Source: Paramecium octaurelia
Taxonomy: Eukaryota > Ciliophora > Oligohymenophorea > Peniculida > Parameciidae
Direction: 5' to 3'
NCBI GenBank assembly: GCA_905182995.1
Contig: CAJJDP010000050.1
Span: 190,877-254,876, forward strand
DNA: 64,000 nucleotides
Both the position numbers and the translations under genes were made by a program. Numbering within the stretch: the first letter of the stretch is position 1; each line of letters begins with the position of its first letter. Under the pieces are notes generated by a model. It searched no databases, was not told the DNA's origin, and worked only from the letters and a program-made list of their open reading frames with translations. Shown piece after piece: positions 48,905 to 61,348 of the stretch.

Positions 48905-50130
48905 TCAAAATGCTAATTTTTCAAGCAATTGCTCTACTTTATCACTCAATGATTCTTAACAATCTGTATTGCTGAATTCATACACTTCTGAAAAATGAAA
49001 AGTTTGACTATCATTAAGAATTGATCTCTCTAATTCATAAATAATTGTGCTTTATTCTGAGGATCGTTAGTCTGAGACATTTTTTTGAATTTCGTTTTTC
49101 AAAGGTAAATTGTATTAATTTGTCGTTTTCTATTTTAATTGCATCAAAGCATCATGATATACAAGTTATTCTGTTTATCTCTTATTGATACCAGTCTTGG
49201 TGATATTTAACAGCGAATCTAATTCTAATTAGACCTTGAAAACATTAGCTGAATTTGCATCTTTTTTCCATTCAACTGATACTTTTGGTTTCAAATCTGT
49301 AAAGTTGTTAATGAATTCAAGAAATGATGACTTAGCATTCTATTTTAGTTCTGCAATTGGAATGTTCTGACCTCTATTTTGGATATTACTACATTACTTG
49401 TCTAAGAGTTCCTTAAATATAGGCTAAGTTATCTCTCTAACATGTTCTAAATCAAATCCAGAATCGTAATATTATGCTGCCACTATGGCTTTCAATGTTT
49501 CAGCCAGAATCTTAGGGTTTCTTCTACATAAATTAATCATGTTTATACTTTAAACCGATTTGATTACCTATTTGGACAATGTTAGGTAAATTATATTATA
49601 ATGCAATTTCTGCCAAGTTTTTCTCATTAAGTAATCTTTATCTAAGTTAAACAATGTCACTGGGCTTTTTAATTGAGGAATCTTTGGTGGGGTATCTGCA
49701 TAATGTAATCAAATACCCTCTCTAAATCAAATAATCAGAGAAATAAAACTCTAAAATCATTTATCCAATCACAACGAATTCCTCATTATTTCCAAATGGA
49801 TATTTTATTCCTTTTTTAGATTAAAATTCTAATTCATGAATCTTATTTGTTAAAGCTTATGCTAAAATATTTATATTTTAAAATCTAAAGATTCTAATAT
49901 TCATTAAGAAGTTTTTAATAATTCTTTTGGTTTCCTGAAAATTAAAAATTTCTTGACTAATAAATTAGTTAAGAAGTAAGCCTTTAATCTAATCATCAAT
50001 TATAGTCTTATTACATTCTCTATTAAATTAGTTTTATCTTAAATACAATAAATTAAAATCTGAAAATACCTTAAATCAATTCTAATATATTTAAAACAAA
50101 GTATTGAAATTTTATACTTTATATACTGGC
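48905..50130 (-). CDS. RNase III-fold plus dsRBD protein lacking catalytic acids (mL44-like?), 5' end unresolved
   Basis: Introns 49989-50014 (26 nt) and 49524-49548 (25 nt) join an all-helical RNase III domain: ILAQALTNKIHELEF, the signature region NNEEFVVIGQMILEFYFSDY, NLAEIALQYNLPNIVQIG and PKILAETLKAIVAAQYYDSG. After it comes a dsRBD-like segment (PKVSVEWKKDANSANVFKVQ, TEQLVYHDALMQLK) and a 60-residue tail to TGA 48905. Active RNase III needs E..D in LEFLGD and D..E in DxFEA; here these are V..Q and E..K. That favours an inactive member such as mitochondrial ribosomal protein mL44 over a Dicer-like nuclease. No start codon was fixed. Confidence 0.55.
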
Positions 50131-51116
50131 GCAATTAAAATAACAATTCAGCCAATCATGAGAAAACAACTATAAGAATAAGTAGCCTTCAAGTTATAAT
50201 TAAATGATTAAATTAAAACATTTTTTTAAAAGATTATATGAAATTCGTGTTCAATAACAAAATAATATAAGCAACGATTTATAAATAATAACAATTATCA
50301 AGCTCATTAAAAATTAAGGATATCGATTTTAAAGTTGTTCACAGGAACTATCCATAATGTATCATTATTCAATTAAACCTCATATGCTAGATGATAATTC
50401 TAATAATCAAAATAAGTGTATCATCAAACGAATAAAAATATTTTAATGGATTTGGATATTTTAGTTTCAGGATATCACAAATTAGCCAAAAATAAATTGC
50501 ATCTGTATCATCTATTCTCTTTATCACTCGATTATAATTTTGTTAGAAAATGTATTTAAATTTGTTAGCCATAAATCAAAGTCTAATTATTTATACAGAT
50601 TCAGAAGCACAAGCATTTTTTCATCTGATAAGAGCCATTTTCTCATTAAATTCAATTAGTTCCTTCATAAAATGCTTATATAATATGCTCAAGTGATATT
50701 GTAATCGATTAAATTTGAAGTAAGTAAGGTTTAAAAATAAATAATGGATTAATTATAATAGATTTTTGATTATCTTTCAATATTATTTATAAATTCTAGA
50801 TGAATAGTCAAATATTTAGTTGATAATTCTATGCTATCAATTATTTTTTTTGATTAATATGAAATTTCTGTATAGTCTCCTTTTATTTATTCTCAAAATT
50901 AATCCACTTTTCTAACTTAGTAAAGTATTTGCATCCAACATAATAATGGAGTATAAATTATTAGCTAATATAATTTTAACTGCTTGTTTAATTTTCTTAA
51001 TTTCTAGTTTTCTTTTAACGAATGTTCCTCTTAATTATATTTTTTTTATGGTATTGGAGCAAAGTTCTAATTTAATTTTGAGTGATATGATTCTACTCTT
51101 ATATTTGTGGGGTCAT
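50131..51116 (-). other. AT-rich region with coding-like minus-strand frames
   Basis: Possible 5' exons of the RNase III-fold gene or a separate decayed gene. An ATG at 51116 opens a 110-codon charged frame (KKNIIKRNIRQKKTRNQENQ; YFTKLEKWINFENKQKETIQ). Further pieces include PLFIFKPYLLQIQSITISLE, MKELIEFNEKMALIR and RIDDTDAIYFWLICDILKL. In-frame TGAs separate them and I could not find all the introns. Confidence 0.35.
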
Positions 51117-51174
51117 TAAAATTATTAAGGCAAATGAGTTTTTGATCCACTTTATAAAATAATAATAAATAATA

Positions 51175-52407
51175 ATGTCAGAGAATAACAAAAAATCAGT
51201 AATTATTGTGAAATAGAACTAAAAGGAAGAAGAGGAGGATGAATCTGAATCAGAGTCTGAGTCATCTCATTGTTTTGTGAATTTTGTGAATTCTTATTCA
51301 AGGTTCATCAATGAATAAAGTGACACTTGCTTGGAGATGGGCTCAGTCCTTAATGAATTAAATGAATAAATATCGAGCTCCAAGCCTCCTTAAGGAACAG
51401 TAGAAGAGTTATAATAGATCTTAGAAATAACTCCTTAACAGATCAATGAACTTGCTCAGCAACTCAAACAACTTCCCGATTCCAAAATATATTAGTGTAT
51501 CTAAAATATTGAGAAGTAGGAAATAATTTGTAATAAAATAGATTAAATTTGAAACTCTAATTGGATTTGAATGTTGAGATGGAGAAAGCCAAAGCAAATG
51601 GATTGATCTGATCAATTTTGGTTATTTTTATTTATGCATTATAAAAAAACATCTAATGGAGATTAATTTACATTTCTAAATAATCGAGTGAATGAATTAA
51701 TGACCTAAGTGGAAAATCTGGAGTAGATCATACAATAGTAAAAGAAAGAAATCAGTTATTTGGTGGCAGCTCCATTAAATGATGAAAATAATTATCTAAA
51801 AGAAAAAATAAAACTCTTAGAATAAGAGAATACATAGTAAATGGAATACTATGAAGAGATAATACTCCAACACTAATTGAGAAACCAAGAATACGTAACC
51901 AAAGTCAAAGAGGAGCAACACTCATTTCAATTATAAATAGACCAATTGGAAATGAAGATTCAGATCATCTTGGAACACAATGATAAGTTATAAGAATAAA
52001 TTAATTAGAGAGACAACATTGAATTGTAATAGAAGTTTTAAAAACTTATGTAAGATCATAATCAAATCTAGTCAAATTTTGAAATCTTGAACAAAGACTT
52101 CCAATTACTTAAACAAGAGAAAGACAGGCAAGACTAGGAATTATGGCTGTTGAAAAATTAAAATACATAAATAAAAACTCAATGCATTTATCAATAAGAA
52201 TAATCTAATCAAAAGGATCTAGAATGTAGTTAATTAGTAAATGAATTAAGTTACTTATAAAATTAACTGCACACTTAAATTTAATAGAACAAAGATCTCA
52301 AAAAATATAATGACGATAAAAGTGCAATCATTGATTAATTGACAAAGTAGCTCTAAGAATTAAACTAATATTTGATTGATCATAAGTTTATATCATAATA
52401 ATAGTGA
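51175..52407 (+). CDS. Long coiled-coil protein (model incomplete)
   Basis: Starts MSENNKKSVIIVKQN, followed by an acidic Glu/Ser run, then helical Gln-rich sequence. From about 51670 to TGA 52407 there is one continuous coiled coil (VNELMTQVENLEQIIQQQKK, LQIDQLEMKIQIILEHNDKL, LVNELSYLQNQLHTQ). Between 51535 and 51660 the frame changes twice (…NVEMEKAKANGLI…) and I could not place a convincing intron pair. It is likely a cytoskeletal or basal-body protein; the family is unknown. It diverges from the RNase III-fold gene. Confidence 0.6.
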
Positions 52408-52499
52408 TCCTATAATATTGCGTAAAATCTAGAGCTCTTATATTAATCCTAATATTAAATAAAAAATAAAATTACATTCGTTTTTTACAATTAATTTTT

Positions 52500-53923
52500 A
52501 TGAGTCCAAAAAATAATATTCCATTATTCAATTTAACCCAGATAATAGTAGGGATTGTTGCTTTTTCTCAAGGAGTTCAGCATTTGGCAGATTTATCAAT
52601 TCAATACTTATATAAGGATGATTTTCATGTATCACCAAGTAGAATGGGAGTGTATATTGGACTATCTTAATTACCATGGTATAATAAATATTTAGCTTAT
52701 TCATAGGATTATTAAACCTGTTTGGGGAATTATTTGCGATTCCTTTCCTATTTTAGGTTCCAGGAGAAAAGCCTATATTGTGTTCTGTGGTTTTTTAAGT
52801 TTCATTGGATGGCAATTGATGGCATATACAGGAGTTGACAATGCTTATGTGGCTGTTGCTTTACTAATTATGATATCATCCTCTGTCTGTATCTGCAATG
52901 TAGTTGGAGGTAAAAATAAGTTAAATTGTAGAGGCGTTAATGGTTGAATAATGTGCAAATGATCATGCAGCAAATAATGTATCAGTGTTCTTTGGATTCA
53001 AAGCTGCAGGTGGATTAATTAGTGCTTACTTTTCAGGGATGTTGCTTATGTACCTAACAAAAAAACAAAGTAATCCTTATTAACATAATAATTAGTATTC
53101 CTTATTAATAGCATATTCCCATTAACGATGGCATTGCTTTCTTTGAAATTAAAAGAAACTCAATAAACTCAATAATCATAAAATATAAAGGAAGTCTTGA
53201 GCACATTCTGGACATTTTTTTCAAACCCCAAAATTTATTAGTAAATATTTAATCTAATTCAAGAGGCCTGTATTATTAATTTTAGCATTCATGATGGTAC
53301 CTTCAAGTAGTTCAATAATGTTCTATTTTTATACAGAAGTCTTACATTTTACTCCAAAATTCATGGGATATTTGAAATTTATTAGTTGTTTAGGAACTCT
53401 TCTGGCAATTTTATTGTATAGAAATTTCTTAAAGGATGTTGCATTTTAAAAGATATTCATCACAACGACAATATCATTTTTCTTTTGTTATCTCTCAACA
53501 ATACCTTTGGTTACAAGAATGAATGTATAATGGGGAATAGATGATAGATTTTTCTGTCTTGGTGATTCAGTTATCTTATAATTTATTGGAGAATTGAATT
53601 TGTTACCTATATTGGTGTATGCATGCAAAATTTGTCCTAAAAATATTGAAGCTACCATGTATGCTATGCTAATGGCTACAATGAACTTTGGAACATTTGC
53701 TGGAGGATAATTAGGCAATTTTATCTTATATGAAATGGGAATCAATTAATAAGATTATTCTAAGCTCTATATTTTCATTGCTCTTTCCAGTATCTTCTTT
53801 ATTTTACCTTTGCCATGGATTCATTTAATAAATGACAAAGCAATACCAATTGAAAAAGAATAAGACCCTCCCTAGATTTAAGATGTTGAGGAATAATAAA
53901 AGTTGATTGCTGAAGAATAATGA
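52500..53923 (+). CDS. BT1-family (folate/biopterin-type) membrane transporter
   Basis: 440 residues, introns 52679-52706 (28 nt), 52910-52931 (22), 53070-53095 (26) and 53241-53265 (25, GAG end). About 12 membrane segments, MFS-like. BT1 signatures include GVQHLADLSIQYLYKDDF, WIIKPVWGIICDSFPILGSR, VVGEALMVEQCANDHAANNV, FFGFKAAGGLISAYFSG, and in the second half FYTEVLHFTPKFMGYL and EATMYAMLMATMNFGTFAG. Family members carry folates, biopterin or related solutes in protists, plants and cyanobacteria; the substrate here is unknown. The tail is acidic and Gln-rich. Confidence 0.88.
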
Positions 53924-54602
53924 ATTACAATAATAAATAATAATATCAATTCAATATATTATCTTCATTATTTTAATATGCCCCATATTTTCTTTAATCT
54001 TAAAAATAATGTAAGTTTTTTATACAATTATTGCTCAAAATTGAGATAAAACACTCTAAAATTAGTATTTTATAAGTCAATTTTGAAATCAAGGACTAGA
54101 CCTATGGTTGCATAATGATTAATTTCTCATTAATAAACATAGATTTTCAATTCTATGATTGAATTGTGATTATTAAATTATAATAAAAACAAATTAAAAC
54201 TAATTATTTCAAAAAGAATAATTACTCATTAAAATAAAAAAATATGAGGGTATTTTAATTAAGATTTATTATTCCTTTATTTCAAGTTCATAAATTAAAG
54301 AAAATTGAAAGTCTTACTTTTTAAATAATTAAAAATTTAACTTATTGTTATTTGCCTATTAAGATTATAATTTTAAACCAAATATTAAGTTAATACCATA
54401 ACTTGGAGCAATTTGATATGATAAAAGATAATCAAAATACTTATATGATAAATTTTTGATGATATTATGAAACTTAGAGTTATTAAAATATTAAATATGA
54501 AAGAGCATGATTAGAATCACTTTGGATTTCACAGTTGTTTAAAAACTTATAATAACTATTATATAGATTATTTTAGATGTTAAGATTGTATTTAATTTTA
54601 AA
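53924..54602. other. AT-rich convergent intergenic region
   Basis: About 680 bp between convergent gene ends, very AT-rich, no supported frame. Confidence 0.45.
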
Positions 54603-55847
54603 TCAAAATGCTGGTGGGAATTCAAAATCACCAAATTCAGATGGAATTTAATATGTGCCAGGACCAGGAACTTAAGATGATTGATGTAATTACATTATTT
54701 ATTTTTAATCTCCTAAGTCTATCTTTCTTAATAGCCAAATCTAAAACCACTTCTAGTAGAATATTATGAAGGCAAATAGTTCCTTGGGTCTCCTATGTCT
54801 CCAGGAGGGTCATAGGTCCCAGGGCCAGGAATCTTTTTAACTCTTTGAGATTAAGCAGTAGATGGAGAAATAACAGGAGCTCCACTACTTTTATATTTCC
54901 CAATAAAGTAATTTCCTTTTTAACTGAAACCACCTACATTATATCTACCTGGAGCAGGGGTTGTGGATTCAAGGTAAATGTCTAAGGAATAACAGATTAA
55001 AATGTACGTTTGGCTGATGTTCTTTCTCCCATGGAATATTTATAAGTAGTGACGATGTCTTTAACTTAATATAAATTGGGAGCAGGATTAGTATTAGGTC
55101 TGCCATGAAGACCTTTGGAAAGGGTTTCATCTCTTCCATAGGCAAATTTGACTCCTGGTTTTGGTTATAACTTGACATTGTAATCTGTGGGGCCAGGAAT
55201 ATATTTGTCCCGTTTTGTGAAATCAGATTTAATCCCAAATCCTAGGGCTGCTGACCTCTTACTTAATTGTGTTTAAATTCTAGAATTAATATAAGGGTTT
55301 ACTATGAATCATAGAACTACATTGAACAATAACTCTCTTTAGGCTTGGAAAACCTCTGAGCTTTGGAAAAGGTGTATTGTTATTTTGCATGAGATCTATT
55401 TATTTAATCATGAATTATTCTGGTATCAAATTATTCTGCTGTTCTTAGATGTAGAAATGAGCTTGAATTTCTTTTATTATAAATCTATTCAAGTGTTTTA
55501 AATGTCCTTTCAGTTGTTGTTTTAACTCGTTATTACTTTTCAGTTTCTAATCGTCTATTCTAATCTTTTCTCTAGGTTGTAGTTTCCATCTCTCCTTAGG
55601 TTGCCATCCTTTTAGTTTCAACATTTCCTCCCTTTTTTTAATCGTGTTGTTCTTCCTGCTCCTCTATTTTCTATTGATCTTAATGATCTTCAGCTTAATC
55701 TAAACCTTCGTTTTCATTTTACTAAGCATTTTCATTTTGTGTTTATTTTTATTCTTCATCTTCATTTTATTATTATAACTATTCTATATTTTGATTATCG
55801 TCTTTTTACTCTTACTGAATCTGCTCTTATTAAATCAATTAGTTCAT
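54603..55847 (-). CDS. PG-rich (SHIPPO/ODF3-type) repeat protein, axonemal candidate
   Basis: 390 residues, introns 55280-55302 (23 nt), 54982-55007 (26) and 54671-54693 (23, AAG end). The N-terminal third is Gln/Glu/Asn/Asp rich. Then come sperm-tail PG-rich repeats: YTFSKAQRFSKPKE, KYIPGPTDYNV, NTNPAPNLYQV, ESTTPAPGRYNV, KKIPGPGTYDPPG and a final PGPGTYQI. Such repeats bind along microtubules and occur in ciliary inner-junction and doublet-associated proteins. An alternative start at 55390 would give only the repeats, but the upstream frame joins cleanly, so I keep the longer model. Confidence 0.8.
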
Positions 55848-56022
55848 TGTTATTAATTATATTTAATTTTATAAAAATAAATTAATTTTCAAATATTGTA
55901 TTTTATTTGATGATGAAATACAGATTTGGAACTTAAACCATCCTGTTTATAATAATAAATAAATGCATTTAATATATACATGAATCCAAATGATATCTTA
56001 TATATATATAATATATTTAAAG
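55848..56022. other. Short AT-rich spacer
   Basis: 175 bp with an AT-dinucleotide run near 56000-56015; nothing else seen. Confidence 0.4.
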
Positions 56023-58774
56023 TCAAACAGCAACTTCACTAATATATCTTTCGATGGTCCACCCTCTTTTCACATATTCATCTAATTATTAAACTTGTTT
56101 TCCAAATATCACTTATGATGTCTAACCTTCAGCCATTTGCTTTAACACATACTGAGCTTGCTCCTTTACATCTTCTTCGGAAACTACCAAAATCTATTAC
56201 ATTTTCTCAGGATCTTCAATGCTAAAACTACCTAATTTTGCTGAATTCAAATTATCCTAATCTAAACATTCTAATAATAAATGAACAGCGTTTTCAAATA
56301 TTCTGTAAGTTCTGAGAGTATGAATATCGTTGACAGTATAAAATGTCAATTTCCCAATGTTATATTGACAGTATCCTAATTGTGAATCGTTACAATATTA
56401 AGGAATGAATATATGTGTTAAGAGATTAGATAAAATGTAATTAGCTGGTTTATGGGCTATTTGGATTGTTTCAGTAACACAATTTGTGTGAGTGTTTAAG
56501 GCAACATACAATTTTAAGTATTGAAATTCTTATTTGAATGGAACTACTTCATACTTTTCTTCAAAGTCTATTTTATTCATCAAGTAATCTAAAGATACAT
56601 TTAAATAGTAATACCGTCAAATTATAACTTGATATTTGTCAATAGTAAGTTTAGTTAAGAATTAATTTTATCTTTCAAAAGGGGATTAGAATATACTTCG
56701 AAAGATTAGATGTTCTTATTCATAATTTTGTAGAAAACAGCAATTAATTGTTGACTCAATTATTCCAATATTTGTTTTGCGCTATAATTTTTCAAGATAT
56801 CAACTTCTAGTTAGCAAATTTTCCTTGCTTATTAAATGATGGGGTATTTCTCTTATTAAGAATATGATACAGCAATCTGAGGGATGTCTTCATTGCTTAA
56901 ATAATTAGCACTGATGATAGACAAGGATTAACTTATCAATTCTAAATTATCCAAAGCTGGATCAGTTACTAATTGAAATTATTAAAAGGCCTCTTCAATA
57001 TTCTTATCCAAACAGATCAATTCGATAATTAATTTATCTTCAACCACAGAACATTCCACATCATGTTAGCTTACTTGTTTATTGAAAAACTCAGGTAATA
57101 AGTCTTTTAAAATGCAAATGGTTTCGTAATCCTTTTGACTGAATTAACTTACATCTATAATCCATTTGATGTTAGTTTGTTGAGGGTGTTTAGCTGCAAA
57201 AATACTACAAGGGATGTTAACTATTCATTAGTAAATATATAATACAATTTAGATCTAATTTGATGGAATTCTTTTATTTCAACAATGGTATGATATTGGC
57301 TGCATTTAACTTAGGTAATGATTCTAAACTCAAAACATCTGTGTCTTCCTCTATGATTTTTTATTATTCAGATAGTTATTGATAGTTCACCTACAATTAC
57401 TTCAAATGCTATTTAATTTCTGTATTCATATCCTCAATATAATATTGATCAGCTTCCATATTCACAGTGCATTTGTCTTTAGTAAAGTACTTTTCGATTA
57501 AGGATTAGAAATCTTCACTTTTGCATTCTTAGTTTAAGTATATGGATGGTTTGACATTATTTATAATGTATGGAATTATATCGGATACATTTATTGATCT
57601 TCTTAATCTGATTCTATCCAAAGCAATATTTATGATGTTTTAAGGTATAACCTGATAGATATTATCCGTTAGTTATTTCATAAATGTATACAACTCTTAT
57701 TCGCATTCCTTGTTATTAAATCCAAATTATATAATTTAATTGTGCAAAGTCATATCTGCTCCGAAATTGAGACAATACTACCCATACTTCTCAAGAGTGG
57801 GTCTTAATCCATAATCTTAAATGTCATGCAATAAAAATGATAGAATTCCTAACTTGAAATAATCTTCAGGTGTTTCGGTTAAATTAGCACCTCTATAGGC
57901 AAATGAAAATGAAGGCTATCCTTTCAATGCTAGTCTAGGTTCAAACAATTTAGCAGGTTGGTAATCCAATTATTTAATCGGCTTGATGGTATTTTAATGT
58001 TATTCAATTAAATCATTAAAATATTAACAATATTACAAAACATCTATGTCTCCTACAGTTACAAGGTAAGCATTTGACAAGTGAATATAGTCCTTATAAT
58101 ATTGCTAGCATCTTTCATAACTTGCATTAGTCATCTCTTTTGGAATTCCCCCTGTTGTGTACTGATAAGCAGTTCCTTCTAGAAGATGTTTGCGGACTGC
58201 TTCTGCATGTATGAAATCTGGTTATTCTAATTGTTTTATCATTTAATCGTAAACAATGCCTCTGAGTATGAGTTCATTCCCTCCAAGTACTTGAACTCTA
58301 ATTTACTAGAGGAAATCAACTTCCCTGAACATTGGTCTAAAAACTTATTCAAAGGTGAGATTGAAAAGTTGTTTCAAGTCTTCAAATAAAGCAGATTACA
58401 CCTAAAACACCGTATGATCTGTGCCAACATAAGGCACTAAATCTGGAGGTTGTAGAGAGCGTCCTCTCATATGAGACCATGCATCTCTGACTGGATATCT
58501 TTATGAACCACATGTTAAGATTTATTATACAATATGTGGAATTCCACTATTATCGATAGCTGGAGTTTTAAATATCAAAGCTCCTTGATTCACAATAGAA
58601 TTAGTTGCAAAATGAATATAATTTGTATTAGTAGTTGTGTGATGCATTTTATAACACAATGTCTAAAAATCTCTTGATCTGTAGAATTCATCGACTTTAA
58701 AGTTATTATAAGTTTCACCTTCTTTCAATTACTGTTTAAATACACCTCTGACTAATATTTGATAACTTCAACAT
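56023..58774 (-). CDS. Presequence protease (PreP/PITRM1, M16C) homologue with lost zinc motif
   Basis: 892 residues, introns 58722-58743 (22 nt), 57221-57245 (25) and 56589-56614 (26). Family landmarks are clear: GIPHIVQQILTCGSQRYPVR, where active PreP has H-I-L-E-H-x-x-L-C-G-S, then RSLQPPDLVPYVGTDHTVF, PKEMTNASYE, the second-domain start RLALKGQPSFSFAYRG, and a long helical C-terminal half. Active M16 enzymes need HxxEH; here the residues read H-I-V-Q-Q, so both the catalytic Glu and the second zinc His are missing. The basic start (MLKLSNISQR) would allow mitochondrial import. It is probably a non-catalytic paralogue; the domain layout and length are otherwise normal. Confidence 0.85.
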
Positions 58775-59309
58775 ACCTGATTTGATATTATGTGATGGTA
58801 CTAAATTATGCTTTTCTTAATTAATTTAACATTAATTATAAAAATTTATGACAAAAGCAGCTTAATCCTTGTAATTATCAATTACTCATTAAATTAATGA
58901 AGTAATTTTTTAATCTATGGAATAATAAGATGGAAAATGAGTATTCAAAGTAATAGTAGAACTAATTTCAATGCAACTAGAATTTTCAAATTGATGTTTA
59001 CCGTTCATAAGGATACTTGATATTTTTAAAACTGAACTAAAATCAAATGTAAACTTGGTTTATATGGTTTTTATCTAGAATCAAAAATGAAGGATAATTT
59101 TAAAAAACTACGTTTTAATTACATCAACAATGTTTATAAAATATAAATTCCAGAAATGTTTATATTGTTCTTTCTCCAAATTTAAGTATGCTATTTAGAA
59201 GTGCATATAGTACAAGGTCAAAGTCCATTCTACATTAATTTATGTTTTTTAGTCTCTGTAATATGTTATATATTGTATAATCTATTATTATAATAAACAT
59301 CATTTGATA
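58775..59309. other. AT-rich divergent intergenic region
   Basis: About 535 bp between divergent starts at 58774 and 59310. It presumably holds both promoters; no motif recognised. Confidence 0.4.
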
Positions 59310-60283
59310 ATGCAAAAAAAAACGCCATTAAATAGGTAGGTGGTTTTGGAATGGTTTGAATAGCCAGATGAAGTATTTGCTAATGCTCTTCTGAGAAATT
59401 ATTAATTCACATTCTCGAAATTACCTGAGCAAGAAGAAATATAATTAATTTTATGCTCAGTTGAAAAAGCTTACAATAGCAAACGAGGGGCTTGGACCCC
59501 TTGTCAAGATAAGTTTCTTAATCTTGCCGTTTTGGGGATATGTCTGAGATATCATGTTAAACCGGTTGAACTGGTATTTATATTTCCTATTGTTCTAGTC
59601 TCCATAATATTGGGAATAGATTTCGAGGTTGTTTCGATTTCATAATTGGAAATCATGCAGAAATAGGTGGTTAGAAGAGTGTCACAAGAAAGCAAGTTGG
59701 ACACCCTAAGAAGACAGAGTCTTAAAAGAATTACAGTAATTTAAACCAAATAAATGGTGCGAGATAGCTTTGGATTTGATGAGGATTTGTAAAACTCCGT
59801 ATGTTAGGTAAGGAAAATAATGTCGTGATAGGTGGATAAATAAACTAGATCCAAATATTGTCAAGTAGTTTATATATATATAATTCAATTAGTATACCTT
59901 GGACGAGAGAAGAGGAGCTTTTATTGTTTAAGGAGATTGAACAAAGAGGAAAGAAATGGGCTGAAATTTCCCTTTAAGTGTTTTAATTGAAGAGGACAGA
60001 AAACACTATCAAAAACAGATATTACAATCTTTTAAAATAAGCAGAAGCAAAAATGAAATTTGGAAGGATAACAAAAGAATTGAAAAATAAAATATTGGTC
60101 GATTCAGTCATTCATCAATTAGAAACATCTATCAATCATTAACCCAAATTAGAACAAGGTGAAGAATATTAAGTCAAAAAAAATTGCCAAATTCATTTAT
60201 TTGACTTCAATAACTATGATGACTATGAAGAAGTGGTTGTCATTTCTAAAGGAAAACTTGTTAAATTAAATGATCAGTAGTGA
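59310..60283 (+). CDS. R1R2R3-type Myb DNA-binding protein
   Basis: 306 residues, introns 59574-59598 (25 nt) and 59865-59892 (28). Three Myb repeats follow an N-terminal helical segment: R1 RGAWTPCQDKFLNLAV...YWEQISRL...NWKSCRNRW, R2 ASWTPQEDRVLKELQQF...KWCEIALDL...QCRDRWINKLDP, R3 IPWTREEELLLFKEIEQR, GKKWAEISL...RTENTIKNRYYNLLK. The regularly spaced Trp residues show a DNA-binding transcription-factor type. An unstructured acidic tail follows. Without the introns, the frame hides the recognition helix of R1. Confidence 0.88.
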
Positions 60284-60922
60284 TATTAATTTTATTTATA
60301 TTAGGATATCTTATATTAGTGTGTTAAACATTAAAATTTAAATTATGATTATAAATTCTGTTATTTTCAAAAATTAAATCTCATTTTAATAATTAGGTTT
60401 CTCATACATTCAAAAAAAATTAACATTTTATTTAATATAAACTGAATTATCAAAATGATTGTTAATAAACCATTTTTATTAGCTCTCTAATAGGCAAATA
60501 ATCTTGATATATACATTTGTTAACTTGAGTGACTAATCAATATTAATACTCTTTATATATGCCATAATGTAATGTATAGAGTTATGTAATATTCAATTAA
60601 AATATGAGCTTTTTTTTGAAAATTTAACAGAAAAATAAATTATTATATTATAATGAAAATGAAGATAATGTGATTAAACCAGAACATTGTAAATTCTTAT
60701 TTATTATTCTATAATATAGATACTTTTCGAATTGGAGACTTTTGTTAATAATTGCCACAAAAAACAATTGATTTTAATATCGATTAGAATTCAAATTAAT
60801 AGTCTTAAAATGGATTATATCCATTCTAACTCTTACAAAAAGTGTAAAAATATATTGAAAGAGTTTTCGAGATTATTTACATATTGCCATGTCAATATTG
60901 TACTGATTTTAATATAATAGAA
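60284..60922. other. AT-rich region, no supported gene
   Basis: About 640 bp. A plus frame from 60732 overlaps the uL29 3' end on the other strand and has no domain; I treat it as chance. Confidence 0.4.
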
Positions 60923-61348
60923 TCATTCCTTCAAAGCAAACTTTCTTAATGGGAAATTGTTGATTCTCTTCCATTATCTCTATGTTTTTTAAGCTTTACA
61001 CATAATTAAATATATATACCTCTTTCGCTTCTTGTGAGTCTTTATCTAATTGCTCTAGTTTTCTTGCCTCTAAGATCAACAGGAAGTTTGCCACTTGATT
61101 TGGTAGCAGTTTTGACTTAATTTCTTCTTTATTCATTTATGACTGTCAAATATTTAGCAATTCGCTTTCTAACAAGCTTGATTATTCATATATTATGTTA
61201 CTCCAATTCTGCCGAGTTTTTAGGCATTACCTGCTGATACTTTCACTGTTCTCAATTAAATTAATTCACCCTTAAGCTTTTCTAAGTCCTTGAGAAGATC
61301 TTCTGGCTTTTATTCTCTGAGCTTTCTAACCTTGAACTTTTAGGACAT
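60923..61348 (-). CDS. rpl35: Ribosomal protein uL29 (RPL35)
   Basis: 124 residues, introns 61177-61201 (25 nt) and 60994-61019 (26), both ending AAG. uL29 of the large subunit, near the nascent-chain exit. Matches: KVRKLREQKPEDLLKDLEKL, KGELIQLRTVKVSAG, VRKRIAKYLTVINEQRR, GKLPVDLRGKKTRAIRQRLT and a basic end (NNFPLRKFALKE). Length equals the family (about 123). The conserved C-terminus is reached only by using the AAG splice sites. Confidence 0.92.

Noticed and set aside
60732..60917. A 61-codon plus ORF.
   Set aside because: AT-rich noise adjoining and antisense to the 3' end of uL29; no motif.
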